Of a DNA stretch of 64,000 nt, positions 34,778 to 44,397 are shown in pieces. Origin of the DNA: Pontibacter korlensis (lineage in GTDB: Bacteria; Bacteroidota; Bacteroidia; Cytophagales; Hymenobacteraceae); assembly GCF_000973725.1 (NCBI RefSeq), contig NZ_CP009621.1, forward strand, positions 5,325,001 to 5,389,000, given 5' to 3'. The position numbers and the translations under genes are program-made. The notes under the pieces are model-generated. The model ran no database searches. It was not told the origin of the DNA and saw nothing but the letters and a program-made list of their open reading frames with translations. Every line of letters begins with the position of its first letter. Positions within the stretch are counted from its first letter, which is position 1.

Positions 34778-36509
34778 CTGAGGAAGTATTTTTTGGCCAC
34801 TCGGTTGCTATCCCCTGCGATCGGATAAAATCCTGAAACTCTGCCAGCAGTGCCTTGTCTTCCCTGACTTTTCTAGGGATCACACTTTTGCTGCGGGCAA
34901 ACTTGACGAGCATGCCTACTGACTCCCCAATATTCCACTCCACCGGGTGTAGGCGGAAACAGCCGTTCGTGATGTGGGTGGTACCTATATTTTTGTTGGC
35001 TGGCAGCAGGTTCTCCATTCTTACCGGAAGAAGTGCCCCGAGCGGAATTTGGAACGGCAAGGACGCAAAGTCCACATAGTTTACTTTATCCGATGTGGGG
35101 TGCAGGTCAATGTGGTAATACCCCGTTCCCACACTATCATAAAAGGAGGCAGCTTTCTCCCGCTCCGTCCGCTTGGCCACTTTAGCCCGGTTCTCCTTCC
35201 CCACATGCTCTTCCAGGACGGTAAAGACTGCTTTGATACGTCGTGCCTCCCGCACATAAGGATACTTTGCCAAGCCATCCTCTGTTCCCATGATATCCTT
35301 CCGCAGGCGCAGTCCAGGCCAGCCTTTGCCCCCATCTGGTCGGGGAGCCTCCGTTTGGAGCCAGTATAACAGCGACAAACTAAGCTGCTTGGCACTCCGC
35401 ACATGCTTGTCAAACTCTTTCTCTGATGCACCTATCAGGTTACCAAGCATGTAATCGTTTTGTGGCCAGTTAACAATCGTGATGTCTCCAGCATAGACAC
35501 CCTCCTTAAAATTCTCCTTGTTAATGATTTTCCTGTAGTTCCAAAGGTTTAGCATATCGCCTGTCTTGTGCCCCTCAGGATGAAAGCCCAGGTTCTTTGG
35601 CTTCAAGGTCCGTGGATCAGAGTAATGCAGCGCCAGCAACTTTCCTGCCCAGGCAGGGTTTAGCTCCGGTACATGGTTAACCCAAAAGTCATAATCCTCA
35701 GGTTTATCAATCACATGGTTTGCCCCCGGCACGTAATCCATAGCAAAGCACATGGTAAAGGCTTGGTTGCTGTCAGGGTTCGCCTTATCCGGCGCATGCA
35801 GCTCACGTGTTTCTTTTTTAGACTCGGTCCCTGTGACAAACTCCGTACCTGTGAGGGGTAACAAATCCCCAAGCTCCGTGGCATCGACAAAGTAAGGCGC
35901 AAGCAGGGTCTTATGCTTGCCCGACTGCAGATCCCTGACGGTCACAGAACCGACCTTGTTCCCGCTTACTTGGGCATCACTCACTTTATGCCTCAGCAAT
36001 AGCACTAGTTTGCCAGAGCTGATATAGGGAGCAAGCATGTCTTGCAACACGGCCAATGCTACCCTTGGCTCATGACATAGCCGGGAAACCGCTCCATCCC
36101 CAGGGTTCAGCAATGGATTCTGCTTCGCTTGCTCTGTCAGTGGGTAATTACGTCTATAGTAGTCGCGAATCCCGTTTCTGAAGTCTCGGTACAACTGAGT
36201 GGCTCCATGTGTTTCAATCCATCGGTGCTCGTCTGGGGGTACACCTTGGCTTGTAAGTTGCCCCCCTATCCAGTCTGTTTCTTCTGTCAAAACCACCGTT
36301 TGACTGTTTCGCAAGGCAGCCATTGCAGCTGCTACTCCTCCTAGTCCCCCTCCCACGATAACAATGTCGGCTGTTAGCTTTTCATCTCCATTCGGTGCGA
36401 CAGCCTTCTGCACTTCGGCCAAGGCAATCTCTGGGATAGCTACTAAGGAAGCTGTAGCCACGGCTCCTCCAGTAGCCGTCAGTAATTCAATAAAGTTTCT
36501 CCTTTTCAT
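34767..36509 (-). CDS. FAD-dependent oxidoreductase (PF12831 type)
   Basis: A 580-residue flavoprotein. A hydrophobic export signal (MKRRNFIELLTATGGAVATA, with a double Arg as in Tat signals) precedes the FAD fold: VIVGGGLGGVAAAMAA (about 50-65) and DWIGGQLTSQGVPPDEH (about 79-95). YPYVREARRIKAVFTV and the C-terminal THITNGCFRLHPVEWNIGES are typical of the FAD_oxidored family seen in carbohydrate loci of Bacteroidota and Planctomycetota. The reaction is not established. Terminal operon position right after a hairpin at 36557 suggests partial uncoupling from SusCD. Confidence 0.85.
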   Translation of the reverse strand: MKRRNFIELLTATGGAVATASLVAIPEIALAEVQKAVAPNGDEKLTADIVIVGGGLGGVAAAMAALRNSQTVVLTEETDWIGGQLTSQGVPPDEHRWIETHGATQLYRDFRNGIRDYYRRNYPLTEQAKQNPLLNPGDGAVSRLCHEPRVALAVLQDMLAPYISSGKLVLLLRHKVSDAQVSGNKVGSVTVRDLQSGKHKTLLAPYFVDATELGDLLPLTGTEFVTGTESKKETRELHAPDKANPDSNQAFTMCFAMDYVPGANHVIDKPEDYDFWVNHVPELNPAWAGKLLALHYSDPRTLKPKNLGFHPEGHKTGDMLNLWNYRKIINKENFKEGVYAGDITIVNWPQNDYMLGNLIGASEKEFDKHVRSAKQLSLSLLYWLQTEAPRPDGGKGWPGLRLRKDIMGTEDGLAKYPYVREARRIKAVFTVLEEHVGKENRAKVAKRTEREKAASFYDSVGTGYYHIDLHPTSDKVNYVDFASLPFQIPLGALLPVRMENLLPANKNIGTTHITNGCFRLHPVEWNIGESVGMLVKFARSKSVIPRKVREDKALLAEFQDFIRSQGIATEWPKNTSSDEA

Positions 36510-36556
36510 CTGGCATGCGTTAATCTCCCGCGGGAGTACTCTTAAATTAAAAAGTA

Positions 36557-36599
36557 GACACAGTCTGCTCCGAAGGCCAAAGCCTTGACAGACTGTGTC
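36557..36599 (-). terminator. attenuator hairpin between SusD and the oxidoreductase operon
   Basis: GACACAGTCTG and CAGACTGTGTC form a perfect 11-bp stem. On the minus strand it is followed by TACTTTTTAATTT. It lies 7 bases after the SusD stop, so it likely lowers read-through from SusCD into the enzymes. Confidence 0.8.
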
Positions 36600-36605
36600 A
36601 TTGTT

Positions 36606-38300
36606 CTACCAACCGCTATTTTGCGTAAGATCAGGGTTTATATCCCGCTCTGCCTGTGGCACGGGGAGCAGTATCAGCCGTGGATACCAGAAACGGGTCT
36701 CACGGGTGTAACGATCCTCAAGCTGCCCTGTGTAATCCGGAATGCTGTTTAGGTCATGTACCGGCGTTGTCTTGAAGTTTGGAACAGGAGGCAGGTCGGT
36801 GCCTGATTTCGAGATACCCACCACTTTACCTGGCATCACAAGCTCAGCGATACCCCACCGACGTATATCAAACCAGCGGAAACCCTCTACGGCCAACTCT
36901 ACTGTTCGCTCCCTTCTTATCAGCTCTCGAAGCTCCTCCCGGTCCGCCTGAATGTCGGCAGGCACCAAGGGCTGCTTGGCACGGCTTCTCAGTTGATTAA
37001 TAGCCTCAATCGTGGCCTCATCAACCGTGTTATCCTCAATAGAGGCTTCTGCGTAAGTTAACAGAATTTCGGCGTATCGCATCAGGATAAAGCTTACCCT
37101 GGACTGGAAAGCATTCTCGTCCGTCATGGTATACTTAGACCAGAGATAGCCTACCCCACTTTTGGCCGGCCCAAAGGGGTTATCAAAGTCAGCATTGGAC
37201 TTCACAGTCCAGCTGCCGTCTGGGTTTTTAAAAGAGGTTGTGTTATTGTAAATATCATACACAAAGGTTACTAAGTTCATCGTGACCGTATCTCCAGGCA
37301 TTGCCACCGTATACTTCAAGCGTAGGTCCCGGTTTGCCCGGGGGTTCTGCGGGTCATACACCGCTGATTCATCGATTCGTTTACCATCAGAGGCCTCAAA
37401 CATATCCACCAGGCGCTGGGTGGGGAAACGGCCTGACTGCCCTCCAGCTGCTCTGGAGGCGTTGCCCAAGGGCAGGTTCGTTCTCGAGGTTACCTCAGCG
37501 TCTGTATACAGCACCTCCAACATAATCTCCCCGCCTGCGTTTGGCTGCTGCCCGCTACGGGTGAAAAGGTCACCGAAGTGTGGGTTCAGGCTCAACCCGG
37601 CATTATCCATGACATCCTTGGCCGCTGCCTTGGCTAGAGCGTAGTCTCCATTGTAGAGCGCCGTGCGGGCCTTAAGGCCCATCGCTACAGCCCTGCTTAC
37701 CCGGCCACGCTCTGTCGGTGCCCAGTCCAGCACTCCCCCTGCCTCATCCAGCTCTTTGTAGATAAAGGCAATGATTTCTGCCTTTGGGGTGCGTACCTGG
37801 GTCTTGAACTCAGCCGGCAAAAGCGGCTTTGTGATCAGCGGAGCATCCCCAAACATAAACACTAGGTAGTGGTAAGCCCAAGCACGCAAGACACGGGCCT
37901 CCGCCTGCATGCGGTTGAATGCTGCCGGCGACATTTTGTCTTTGTGAGGTTCCATACCCTCTATTATGGTATTTGCCCGCTGGATCGTTGTATAGGCGTA
38001 TCGCCACAGCCCTGCAGGATGGCTGTTGTAGGTATCAAAGGTTCCCTCGCCCAGATCATTAGCACGCAGGATGGCAATGTCAGTCCACGCATCCGTAGCG
38101 GATTGGTAGGGCACCAGGCCGTAACCCCAGTCGATGGAGCGGTAGAGCGCATTTAAGGACACATTGACTGCATTCTCATTTGTTAAGAAGGTGCCTTGCG
38201 CAGGGGAGTCAAGCGGTTCTTTATCCAGGAAACTCTCACATCCTCCCAAAAAGGTTAAAGAAAGGCATAGGCCGGCTATATAAGTTATTCTATTTTTCAT
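36606..38300 (-). CDS. SusD-like surface glycan-binding lipoprotein 2
   Basis: A 564-residue RagB/SusD protein with lipobox LGGC (Cys20) followed by ESFLDKEPLDSPAQG. The helical core includes RVLRAWAYHYLVFMFGDAPLI (about 130) and the C-terminus has ELAVEGFRWFDIRRWGIAE and LLPVPQAERDINPDLTQNSGW, all characteristic. It is about 70 residues longer than the SusD at 20728 and clearly a different specificity. Four bases separate it from its SusC. Confidence 0.96.
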   Translation of the reverse strand: MKNRITYIAGLCLSLTFLGGCESFLDKEPLDSPAQGTFLTNENAVNVSLNALYRSIDWGYGLVPYQSATDAWTDIAILRANDLGEGTFDTYNSHPAGLWRYAYTTIQRANTIIEGMEPHKDKMSPAAFNRMQAEARVLRAWAYHYLVFMFGDAPLITKPLLPAEFKTQVRTPKAEIIAFIYKELDEAGGVLDWAPTERGRVSRAVAMGLKARTALYNGDYALAKAAAKDVMDNAGLSLNPHFGDLFTRSGQQPNAGGEIMLEVLYTDAEVTSRTNLPLGNASRAAGGQSGRFPTQRLVDMFEASDGKRIDESAVYDPQNPRANRDLRLKYTVAMPGDTVTMNLVTFVYDIYNNTTSFKNPDGSWTVKSNADFDNPFGPAKSGVGYLWSKYTMTDENAFQSRVSFILMRYAEILLTYAEASIEDNTVDEATIEAINQLRSRAKQPLVPADIQADREELRELIRRERTVELAVEGFRWFDIRRWGIAELVMPGKVVGISKSGTDLPPVPNFKTTPVHDLNSIPDYTGQLEDRYTRETRFWYPRLILLPVPQAERDINPDLTQNSGW

Positions 38301-38304
38301 ACGG

Positions 38305-41300
38305 TTAGAAACTTAAGTTGACACCTGTTGTATATGTGGTCATGATCGGGTAGAACTCGCCGCCTGTGTCCCGCTGCTCCGGGTCAAAGCCCGGGAAATA
38401 GTTGCTCCAGGTAAAGAGGTTCTGCCCGCTCACGTAAAATCGTGCAGAGCCGATTTTAACCTTGGAGGTTAGGGACTCTGGAAGCGTGTACCCCAACACG
38501 ACGTTTTTCAGCCTAAGGAAGGAGCTCTCCCGCATCCAGTAGGAAGATGTTACATAGTTGTTGGTAATGCTGTTGGCCGTCAGACGCGGATAGGCAGCAT
38601 CAGGGTTCTCAGGAGTCCAGAAATCCCTCTGATGCTCATACATGCTTCCCTGAAAGCTCTGGGAGTAAAAAGGCTGGGTACCCGTTCCTGACAGATAGTT
38701 GTCCATTTTTCCGACCCCTTGGAAGAAGGCGGTAAAGTCAAAGCCCTTGAACTGGGCAGCAAGGTTCAGGCTGTACTCATAGCGAGGGAAGTAGTTTCCC
38801 AGCACAGTGCGGTCATTTGCATCAATTTTATTGTCCCCGTTGATATCCCTGTACCGGATATCTCCAGGTTTTGTGTTTCCAAAGTGGAAAGGGGCGCCTG
38901 CGATTTCATCCTCTGACTGGAACAGTCCCTCCGCAATATAGCCGTAGTACGAGTTATAGGCTTCTCCCTCCTTCGTGATGCGGGAGCCGGCGATATATTC
39001 GCGGCCACCAAGATCCACAATCTCGTTTCGCACATCAGACACGTTTGCCGTAACCTGGTAAGTAAAGTCCCTTACAGCATCCTTCCAACCCAGGCTCAGC
39101 TCCCAGCCCTTGTTGGTCATCTTGCCAAGGTTAACATAAGGTGCAGACAGGCCGACATAGGAAGGGATAAGGTCCAGTTGCAGCATGTTATCTATGTCAC
39201 GCTTGAAGTAATCGGCCGTGATGTTAAGTCGGTTATTCAAAAGCCCCAGGTCCATGCCCGCATCCAGAATAACCGACCGCTCCCACTGAATGAATGGATT
39301 GGCAGCCGTTGTCAGCGCATAGCCACTGTTCACCACATTACCGAAGAAGTAGTTATAGGCTGTTCCTTTCGCGTAAGAGGTATAGGTGGGGTAGTAAGAG
39401 CCTACGTTCTGGTTCCCAAGTGCACCATAAGAAATCCGTAGCTTAGCCTCATTGACTATGTTTGATAAGTTATCCCAGAACCCCTCGTTGGAGATTCTCC
39501 AGCCTGCCGATACGGACGGAAACAGTTCCCACCAGTTCTCCTTGATAAACCTGGAAGATGCATCAAGGCGTCCGTTGAGCTCCAGCAGGTATTTCTCCTT
39601 ATAGTCGTAATTAACACGGCTGTAGGCAGAGGCCATGGTAAATTCATACTCCCCGCCTGCCAGGTTCTGTCCTGTCGCATCGCCCGCGCTCAGGTACGGA
39701 AACTCCTCTGAAATGAGGTTCTGCCTGAAGGCATCAATGTTGCTGGTGTTAAAGCTCTCTGTACTGAAGCCGGCCAGCAGTTTCATATTGTGGTCCCCGA
39801 TTGACTTGGTATAAGTTCCCTGCACCCGAAGCAGGTCTCGCTGCGACTCATCGAAATTATCATAAATGGCATTGAAAGCTGGCCAGGACCGCGCATACTC
39901 TAATTTATTATTGGCCAGGTCCGCCACATAAATATCATACTGGCCCTGCAGCCTGCGATTTCGGGCCATCGCAAAGTTTGAACTGTAATTGGCCAAGAGC
40001 TCCATTCCCTCAAAAGGGGTATAGGTCACGGTCCCACTGATGATTCTTGTGTTAGTTCTGTACTTGTCAAACCCACCGTCCTCAGCTTGTGCCGCTGGGT
40101 TGGAGTTAGACCATCCTTCCCCCCATTCGCCTGTATCGTAACGTCCTGGCACCGTGGCTGGCAGTCCCAGCATGTAACGAATAATACTGGTAGGGGAAGA
40201 GTTACCGGGCCAAGTACGCTCAGAGTTATTCAGCACCAGGTCCATGGAAGCTGTTAGCCTTTTTGAAAGAGTAACATCTGTATTAAAGCGCAGGTCGGTT
40301 CGCTTGAAGCCAGTATTAGCCGTTAAGCCATTCTGATCCAGGAACCCCCCGGATGCAAACACCTTGATCTTTTCTGTACCGGCAGACACATTGATATTAT
40401 GGTTCTGCATCAGGCCGTCATTCGTTAAGATCAAGTCCTTCCAGTCTGTGTTGAACCTGGAGAAGTTGTCAGGCCCCAAGCGCTCATACTCCTCTATCTG
40501 TTCTGTAAATACTGCTGGCAGCCCACTATTCACCTGAGCGATATCCCATAGCTTCATGTGGTCCAGCGCATTGACCTTGTCCGGCAGGTCTGTTGGCCGC
40601 TGCAAAGAAAAATATGAGTTATAGTTTACCTTTACCCCATTCCCACCCCTTTTGGTGGTAATAAGAATAACCCCATTGGCGGCCCTGGAGCCATAGATCG
40701 CAGAGGCAGCAGCATCCTTGAGCACTGAGATACTCTCTATACTGTTTGGATCTACTGCGTCCAGGCTCATCTCCACGTTATCTACCAAGATAAGAGGGTT
40801 TGAGCCGGCGTTGATAGAGCCCACACCCCTGATGCTGATTCCACCGCCGTCACCGCCCGGCACCCCGGACTGCTGTCGCACAGACACTCCGGGCGCAGTA
40901 CCCTGAAGGGCAAGCGAGGTAGAGCCAACCTGTCTTTTGGTTAAATCCTTCCCCTCTACCACAGAAACAGCGCCTGTCAGGTTCACCTTCTTCTGTGTTC
41001 CATAGCCCACAACCACCAGCTCGCCGAGCTGTTTGGAGGACTCCTCTAAAACCACATTGATTTCCGTAGCGCCGGTTATCTCCACCGTTTTGCTTTCAAA
41101 ACCAATGTAGCTAAACTCAAGCGTACTCCCCTTGTTCACCGGGGAAAGAGCAAACTGCCCGTTCATATCAGTAGATGTTCCCGTGGTCGTGCCCCGTACA
41201 ACCACGGTCACCCCGGGCAGCGGCACATTTTGGCCATCAACAACTTTGCCTTTGATGGATAGCACCTGTGCCAGGGCAGCATGTTGCTGCAGGATAGCAA

Positions 41301-41361
41301 CTAATACTACCAGTGTCCAGCGCCACTGCCACTTTTTGGGTAAGAGTATAAGTTTTGTCAT
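38305..41361 (-). CDS. SusC-like TonB-dependent outer-membrane transporter 2
   Basis: A 1018-residue SusC protein: signal peptide, carboxypeptidase-D-like domain (SIKGKVVDGQNVPLPGVTVV), plug with LGELVVVGYGTQKKVNLTGA, ILVDNVEMSLDAV and VLKDAAASAIYGSRAANGVI, and a barrel ending in TTGVNLSF. It shares the family architecture with the SusC at 22224 but the barrels differ strongly. It lies downstream of the MFS transporter in the same direction, which gives a path from surface to cytoplasm. Confidence 0.97.
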   Translation of the reverse strand: MTKLILLPKKWQWRWTLVVLVAILQQHAALAQVLSIKGKVVDGQNVPLPGVTVVVRGTTTGTSTDMNGQFALSPVNKGSTLEFSYIGFESKTVEITGATEINVVLEESSKQLGELVVVGYGTQKKVNLTGAVSVVEGKDLTKRQVGSTSLALQGTAPGVSVRQQSGVPGGDGGGISIRGVGSINAGSNPLILVDNVEMSLDAVDPNSIESISVLKDAAASAIYGSRAANGVILITTKRGGNGVKVNYNSYFSLQRPTDLPDKVNALDHMKLWDIAQVNSGLPAVFTEQIEEYERLGPDNFSRFNTDWKDLILTNDGLMQNHNINVSAGTEKIKVFASGGFLDQNGLTANTGFKRTDLRFNTDVTLSKRLTASMDLVLNNSERTWPGNSSPTSIIRYMLGLPATVPGRYDTGEWGEGWSNSNPAAQAEDGGFDKYRTNTRIISGTVTYTPFEGMELLANYSSNFAMARNRRLQGQYDIYVADLANNKLEYARSWPAFNAIYDNFDESQRDLLRVQGTYTKSIGDHNMKLLAGFSTESFNTSNIDAFRQNLISEEFPYLSAGDATGQNLAGGEYEFTMASAYSRVNYDYKEKYLLELNGRLDASSRFIKENWWELFPSVSAGWRISNEGFWDNLSNIVNEAKLRISYGALGNQNVGSYYPTYTSYAKGTAYNYFFGNVVNSGYALTTAANPFIQWERSVILDAGMDLGLLNNRLNITADYFKRDIDNMLQLDLIPSYVGLSAPYVNLGKMTNKGWELSLGWKDAVRDFTYQVTANVSDVRNEIVDLGGREYIAGSRITKEGEAYNSYYGYIAEGLFQSEDEIAGAPFHFGNTKPGDIRYRDINGDNKIDANDRTVLGNYFPRYEYSLNLAAQFKGFDFTAFFQGVGKMDNYLSGTGTQPFYSQSFQGSMYEHQRDFWTPENPDAAYPRLTANSITNNYVTSSYWMRESSFLRLKNVVLGYTLPESLTSKVKIGSARFYVSGQNLFTWSNYFPGFDPEQRDTGGEFYPIMTTYTTGVNLSF

Positions 41362-41437
41362 AAGATGATTAGGTTAGATGTGTAAATTTTTAATCCCTAT
41401 GGTATTCAAGGCATGAGGTTGAAACCAATGGTTCCGA

Positions 41438-42685
41438 CTACATTCGCTCCATAGTACTGTGTCTATAGCCACTTATCCCATAGAATAGAATGTAGAGGTA
41501 ACACACCATTGGCAGCATAAAAGCTATGCCCCAGGTAAAATGATCTATAAGAACTCCTTGCGAGTAAGATACAATCGCACCACCAACGATTGCGGTGGAC
41601 AGGATACCAGAGGCTTTGGTTGTATAGGAACCCAACCCTTCCACGGAAAGGGAAAAGACAATGGCAAACATCACAGAGTTACAAAGCCCAACAGCAACCA
41701 TGGACCACACCGCCAAGTAGCCGCTGGTATTAACCGATAAGGCAATCAAGAAAATTGCTGCCATGGCACTGTAGGCCAGGACAGAGGAGGATTTGAATGA
41801 CTTCAGCACAAAAGATCCTAGTAGGCGGCCCACAAGCATACTCCCCCAGTAAAGGGCAACATAGGTATTTGCCTGTTCCTCGGCAACCTGAAGCGTATCT
41901 GCAACATAATTTGTCAAGAAGGTTCCTATGGAAACCTCTGCACCCACATAAAAGAAAAGCGCCCAAACCCCTAGCTTCAGGTTACGGAAAGAAAAGATAC
42001 TCTTTTTGCCTCCCATTGGCACTCCTCCCCCTCTTGCCTTAATTGCAGGAAGCTTCAGCATGGAAACAGCAAAAGCAATCAGAATCAAAAGAGCCGCAAT
42101 GCCCAGGTAGGGATATTTCACAGCATCGCTGGAGGCACCTGCCTCCAGCAGCCTAGACATGATAAAGTGGGCTCCGAACAGGGGAGCAACCGTTGTGCCG
42201 ATGGACCCGACTCCCTGTATCAGCGTGAGCCGCGAGGAGGCTGTGCGTGCCGGTCCCAGCACTGTGATATAGGGGTTAGCGGCCACCTGCAGCAGCACGA
42301 TCCCAACAGCGATCACAAACAGGGCAGCCAGGAACAGTGGGTACTGGTGCATCACTGCAGCAGGATAAAACAACAGCGCTCCCAATGCGGCAATAAAGAA
42401 GCCTAGCACCATTCCTTTCTTATAACCTACCCGCTCTACGACCTTTCCCGCGGGAAGGGACATTACCCCATAGGTCAGAAAAAAATAAAACTGCACCAAA
42501 GAAGACTCTGAATAGGTCAAGGTGAAGCCTTCCTTGAAGAAGGGGACAAGCGTATCATTAAGACAGGTAATAAACCCCATCATAAAGTACAGGACTGCAA
42601 GTGAGACCAAGGCTGGACCGTAACTCCCGCTTGCCGTATCCGCAGCCTTCTTCAGGGATATTTCTTGAACAGGTAGATTTGCCAT
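41438..42685 (-). CDS. MFS sugar:proton symporter, FucP-like
   Basis: A 415-residue major facilitator protein with 12 predicted helices. The opening YFMMGFITCLNDTLVPFFKEGFTLTYSESSLVQ and the segment LLQVAANPYITVLGPARTASSRLTLIQG are hallmarks of the FucP/GluP branch, which carries L-fucose, glucose, galactose, N-acetylglucosamine or related sugars with protons. It follows the AGE epimerase gene by one base, so the imported sugar is probably that enzyme's substrate or product. Inner membrane. Confidence 0.92.
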   Translation of the reverse strand: MANLPVQEISLKKAADTASGSYGPALVSLAVLYFMMGFITCLNDTLVPFFKEGFTLTYSESSLVQFYFFLTYGVMSLPAGKVVERVGYKKGMVLGFFIAALGALLFYPAAVMHQYPLFLAALFVIAVGIVLLQVAANPYITVLGPARTASSRLTLIQGVGSIGTTVAPLFGAHFIMSRLLEAGASSDAVKYPYLGIAALLILIAFAVSMLKLPAIKARGGGVPMGGKKSIFSFRNLKLGVWALFFYVGAEVSIGTFLTNYVADTLQVAEEQANTYVALYWGSMLVGRLLGSFVLKSFKSSSVLAYSAMAAIFLIALSVNTSGYLAVWSMVAVGLCNSVMFAIVFSLSVEGLGSYTTKASGILSTAIVGGAIVSYSQGVLIDHFTWGIAFMLPMVCYLYILFYGISGYRHSTMERM

Positions 42686-42686
42686 C

Positions 42687-43892
42687 TTATTTTTCTTGCA
42701 GTGTTAAACTTTCATGCTTCTCAGCGATGGCCTCTAAGGCCTTCCAGCACTGATAGAGTCCGCGCGGTACATGGAAGCACCCCTTCCACTTTCCACCTTT
42801 CAAAGACAGCAGAGGTTCTCCTTGCCTGTTAAGATAGCCAAACCACTCCCCATACCCCGGGTCCGGGAAACGTGTCCATGTGTACTCATGCACCCGCTGA
42901 AACCACTCCCAGCACCTTTCATCTCCTGTGTGCTGATACCCCTTCAGAAGGCAAACTAACGCCTCAATGTGCACCCACCATAACTTCTGATCCCACTCTA
43001 GCTGTTGTGGTGGAAAACCCTTGACGTCTTTAAAGTACAGGATACCACCTAACTGTTTATCCCACCCGTAGTCTAGGGCGCGCATGGCCACCTCTACTGT
43101 TCTGGAAATCAAGGCTTGGTCATCCAGACGCACGGCCTGGTCCATAATAAACCACATCGCCTCCAGAATGTGCCCGGGGTTAACGACACGCCCCTCAAAA
43201 GAGTCACTCACGTTTCCATCCGGGTAAACATTTTCCATGATCAAACCTGTGTCGGGCTGGTAAAAGACTTCCATCACCTCGTGCACCACCTCCTGCACAA
43301 GCGTATTTGCTACTTCCTTATCCAGGAGGTGCTCCATTTCAAGGGAAAGGTTACAAAGGATCATGGGCAAGGAGAAGTTCTTTAGGGGCCGGGAACCTGG
43401 AAAGACCTTGTTGTACTTCCCCTTAGGGTTTCCGCGACGTTTCAATATATTCTCAAAGGTGCTGCGTGCAATGTCAGCATACACCTCTTCAGGCTTCACC
43501 TTGTAAAGGGCACTAAAACCCAGGGCAGCAAAGCAGTCAGAGAAAATATTATAGGGCTGCATCAGCGGCTTGCCCTGCCTATCCAAGGAAAAGTACCAGT
43601 TTCCTTCTGCATCACGTCCGTGCTCGATTAAAAACTCAGCGCCATGCACGGCGATATCCAGCCACTCCTGTCTTTTCTCCACCTTGTCGTACAGGCTGGA
43701 AAACATCCACACCTGCCGCCCCTGTAACCACATAAACTTATCTGTATCAAACACGTCCCCTTTCCTATCAAGGCAGGTAAAATACCCCCCAAACTCCTTA
43801 TCCAAAGAATGTTCGACCCAGAAGGGTATGACATCATTGAGCAGACTACCACGGTATAAGTCAATATAACTAGCAAGTTCTTTTGATTTCAT
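42687..43892 (-). CDS. AGE-family N-acylglucosamine 2-epimerase
   Basis: A 401-residue (alpha/alpha)6 barrel. The catalytic His motifs are in VNPGHILEAMWF (about 239-250) and KWKGCFHVPRGLYQCW (about 372-387). The GCFHVPR segment is shared with renin-binding protein/GlcNAc 2-epimerases more than with cellobiose epimerases. The likely reaction is ManNAc to GlcNAc in the cytoplasm, as for NanE of Bacteroides sialic-acid operons. It is the first gene of the long minus-strand transcription unit with the MFS transporter. A mannose or other sugar substrate is also possible. Confidence 0.85.
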   Translation of the reverse strand: MKSKELASYIDLYRGSLLNDVIPFWVEHSLDKEFGGYFTCLDRKGDVFDTDKFMWLQGRQVWMFSSLYDKVEKRQEWLDIAVHGAEFLIEHGRDAEGNWYFSLDRQGKPLMQPYNIFSDCFAALGFSALYKVKPEEVYADIARSTFENILKRRGNPKGKYNKVFPGSRPLKNFSLPMILCNLSLEMEHLLDKEVANTLVQEVVHEVMEVFYQPDTGLIMENVYPDGNVSDSFEGRVVNPGHILEAMWFIMDQAVRLDDQALISRTVEVAMRALDYGWDKQLGGILYFKDVKGFPPQQLEWDQKLWWVHIEALVCLLKGYQHTGDERCWEWFQRVHEYTWTRFPDPGYGEWFGYLNRQGEPLLSLKGGKWKGCFHVPRGLYQCWKALEAIAEKHESLTLQEK

Positions 43893-44397
43893 TTTACTGC
43901 GTTTTCTTTAAGCTTTATTTTACACCCGAGCCTGGTCACCTACCCTTCCCTAAATTTTTCTACACCGGCACTGTCACCACCAGGTGTTTCCTACAGCATA
44001 AACAGGACTATGATTAAAAATAAAAATTATTTTTAATATATGAAAACAACTTATAAAATTTATTTAATAAATTAACACTTAATAATGTTATATACTCTTG
44101 TTAGAATACAAATTCAATAATTATATGTGTGAATTAAAACAGGTAAAGCATACTATTGCTTTCTACAGGTGTAGAAAAAAACCTGCATTATTAATTTTAT
44201 TTAATAATGATAAATAGTTTATAGGATAATAAAAATAAGCACAAGAAGTACGCCTGTAAAAACTGTCGCTTTGCCTTTCAACACAGTGCCTACAGGCAAA
44301 CGTATGGCAGGATCAGGGACAAGCTTGGGTAAACCAATCTAAAAGGGAAGCTCCTCAGCAAAGAGCGACGCTGGCTGCCAATGCATGCAGCGAAGCG
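43893..44397. promoter_or_regulatory. AT-rich promoter region of the main operon
   Basis: About 500 bases before the AGE gene, extremely AT-rich between 43990 and 44230. It holds two inverted repeats: AATTTATT-T-AATAAATT at 44057-44073 (perfect 17-bp palindrome) and ATTATTAA-N6-TTAATAAT at 44187-44208. ROK-family operators are often AT-rich palindromes of this kind, so they are candidates for binding of the regulator encoded at 17138. No gene is visible. Confidence 0.5.
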
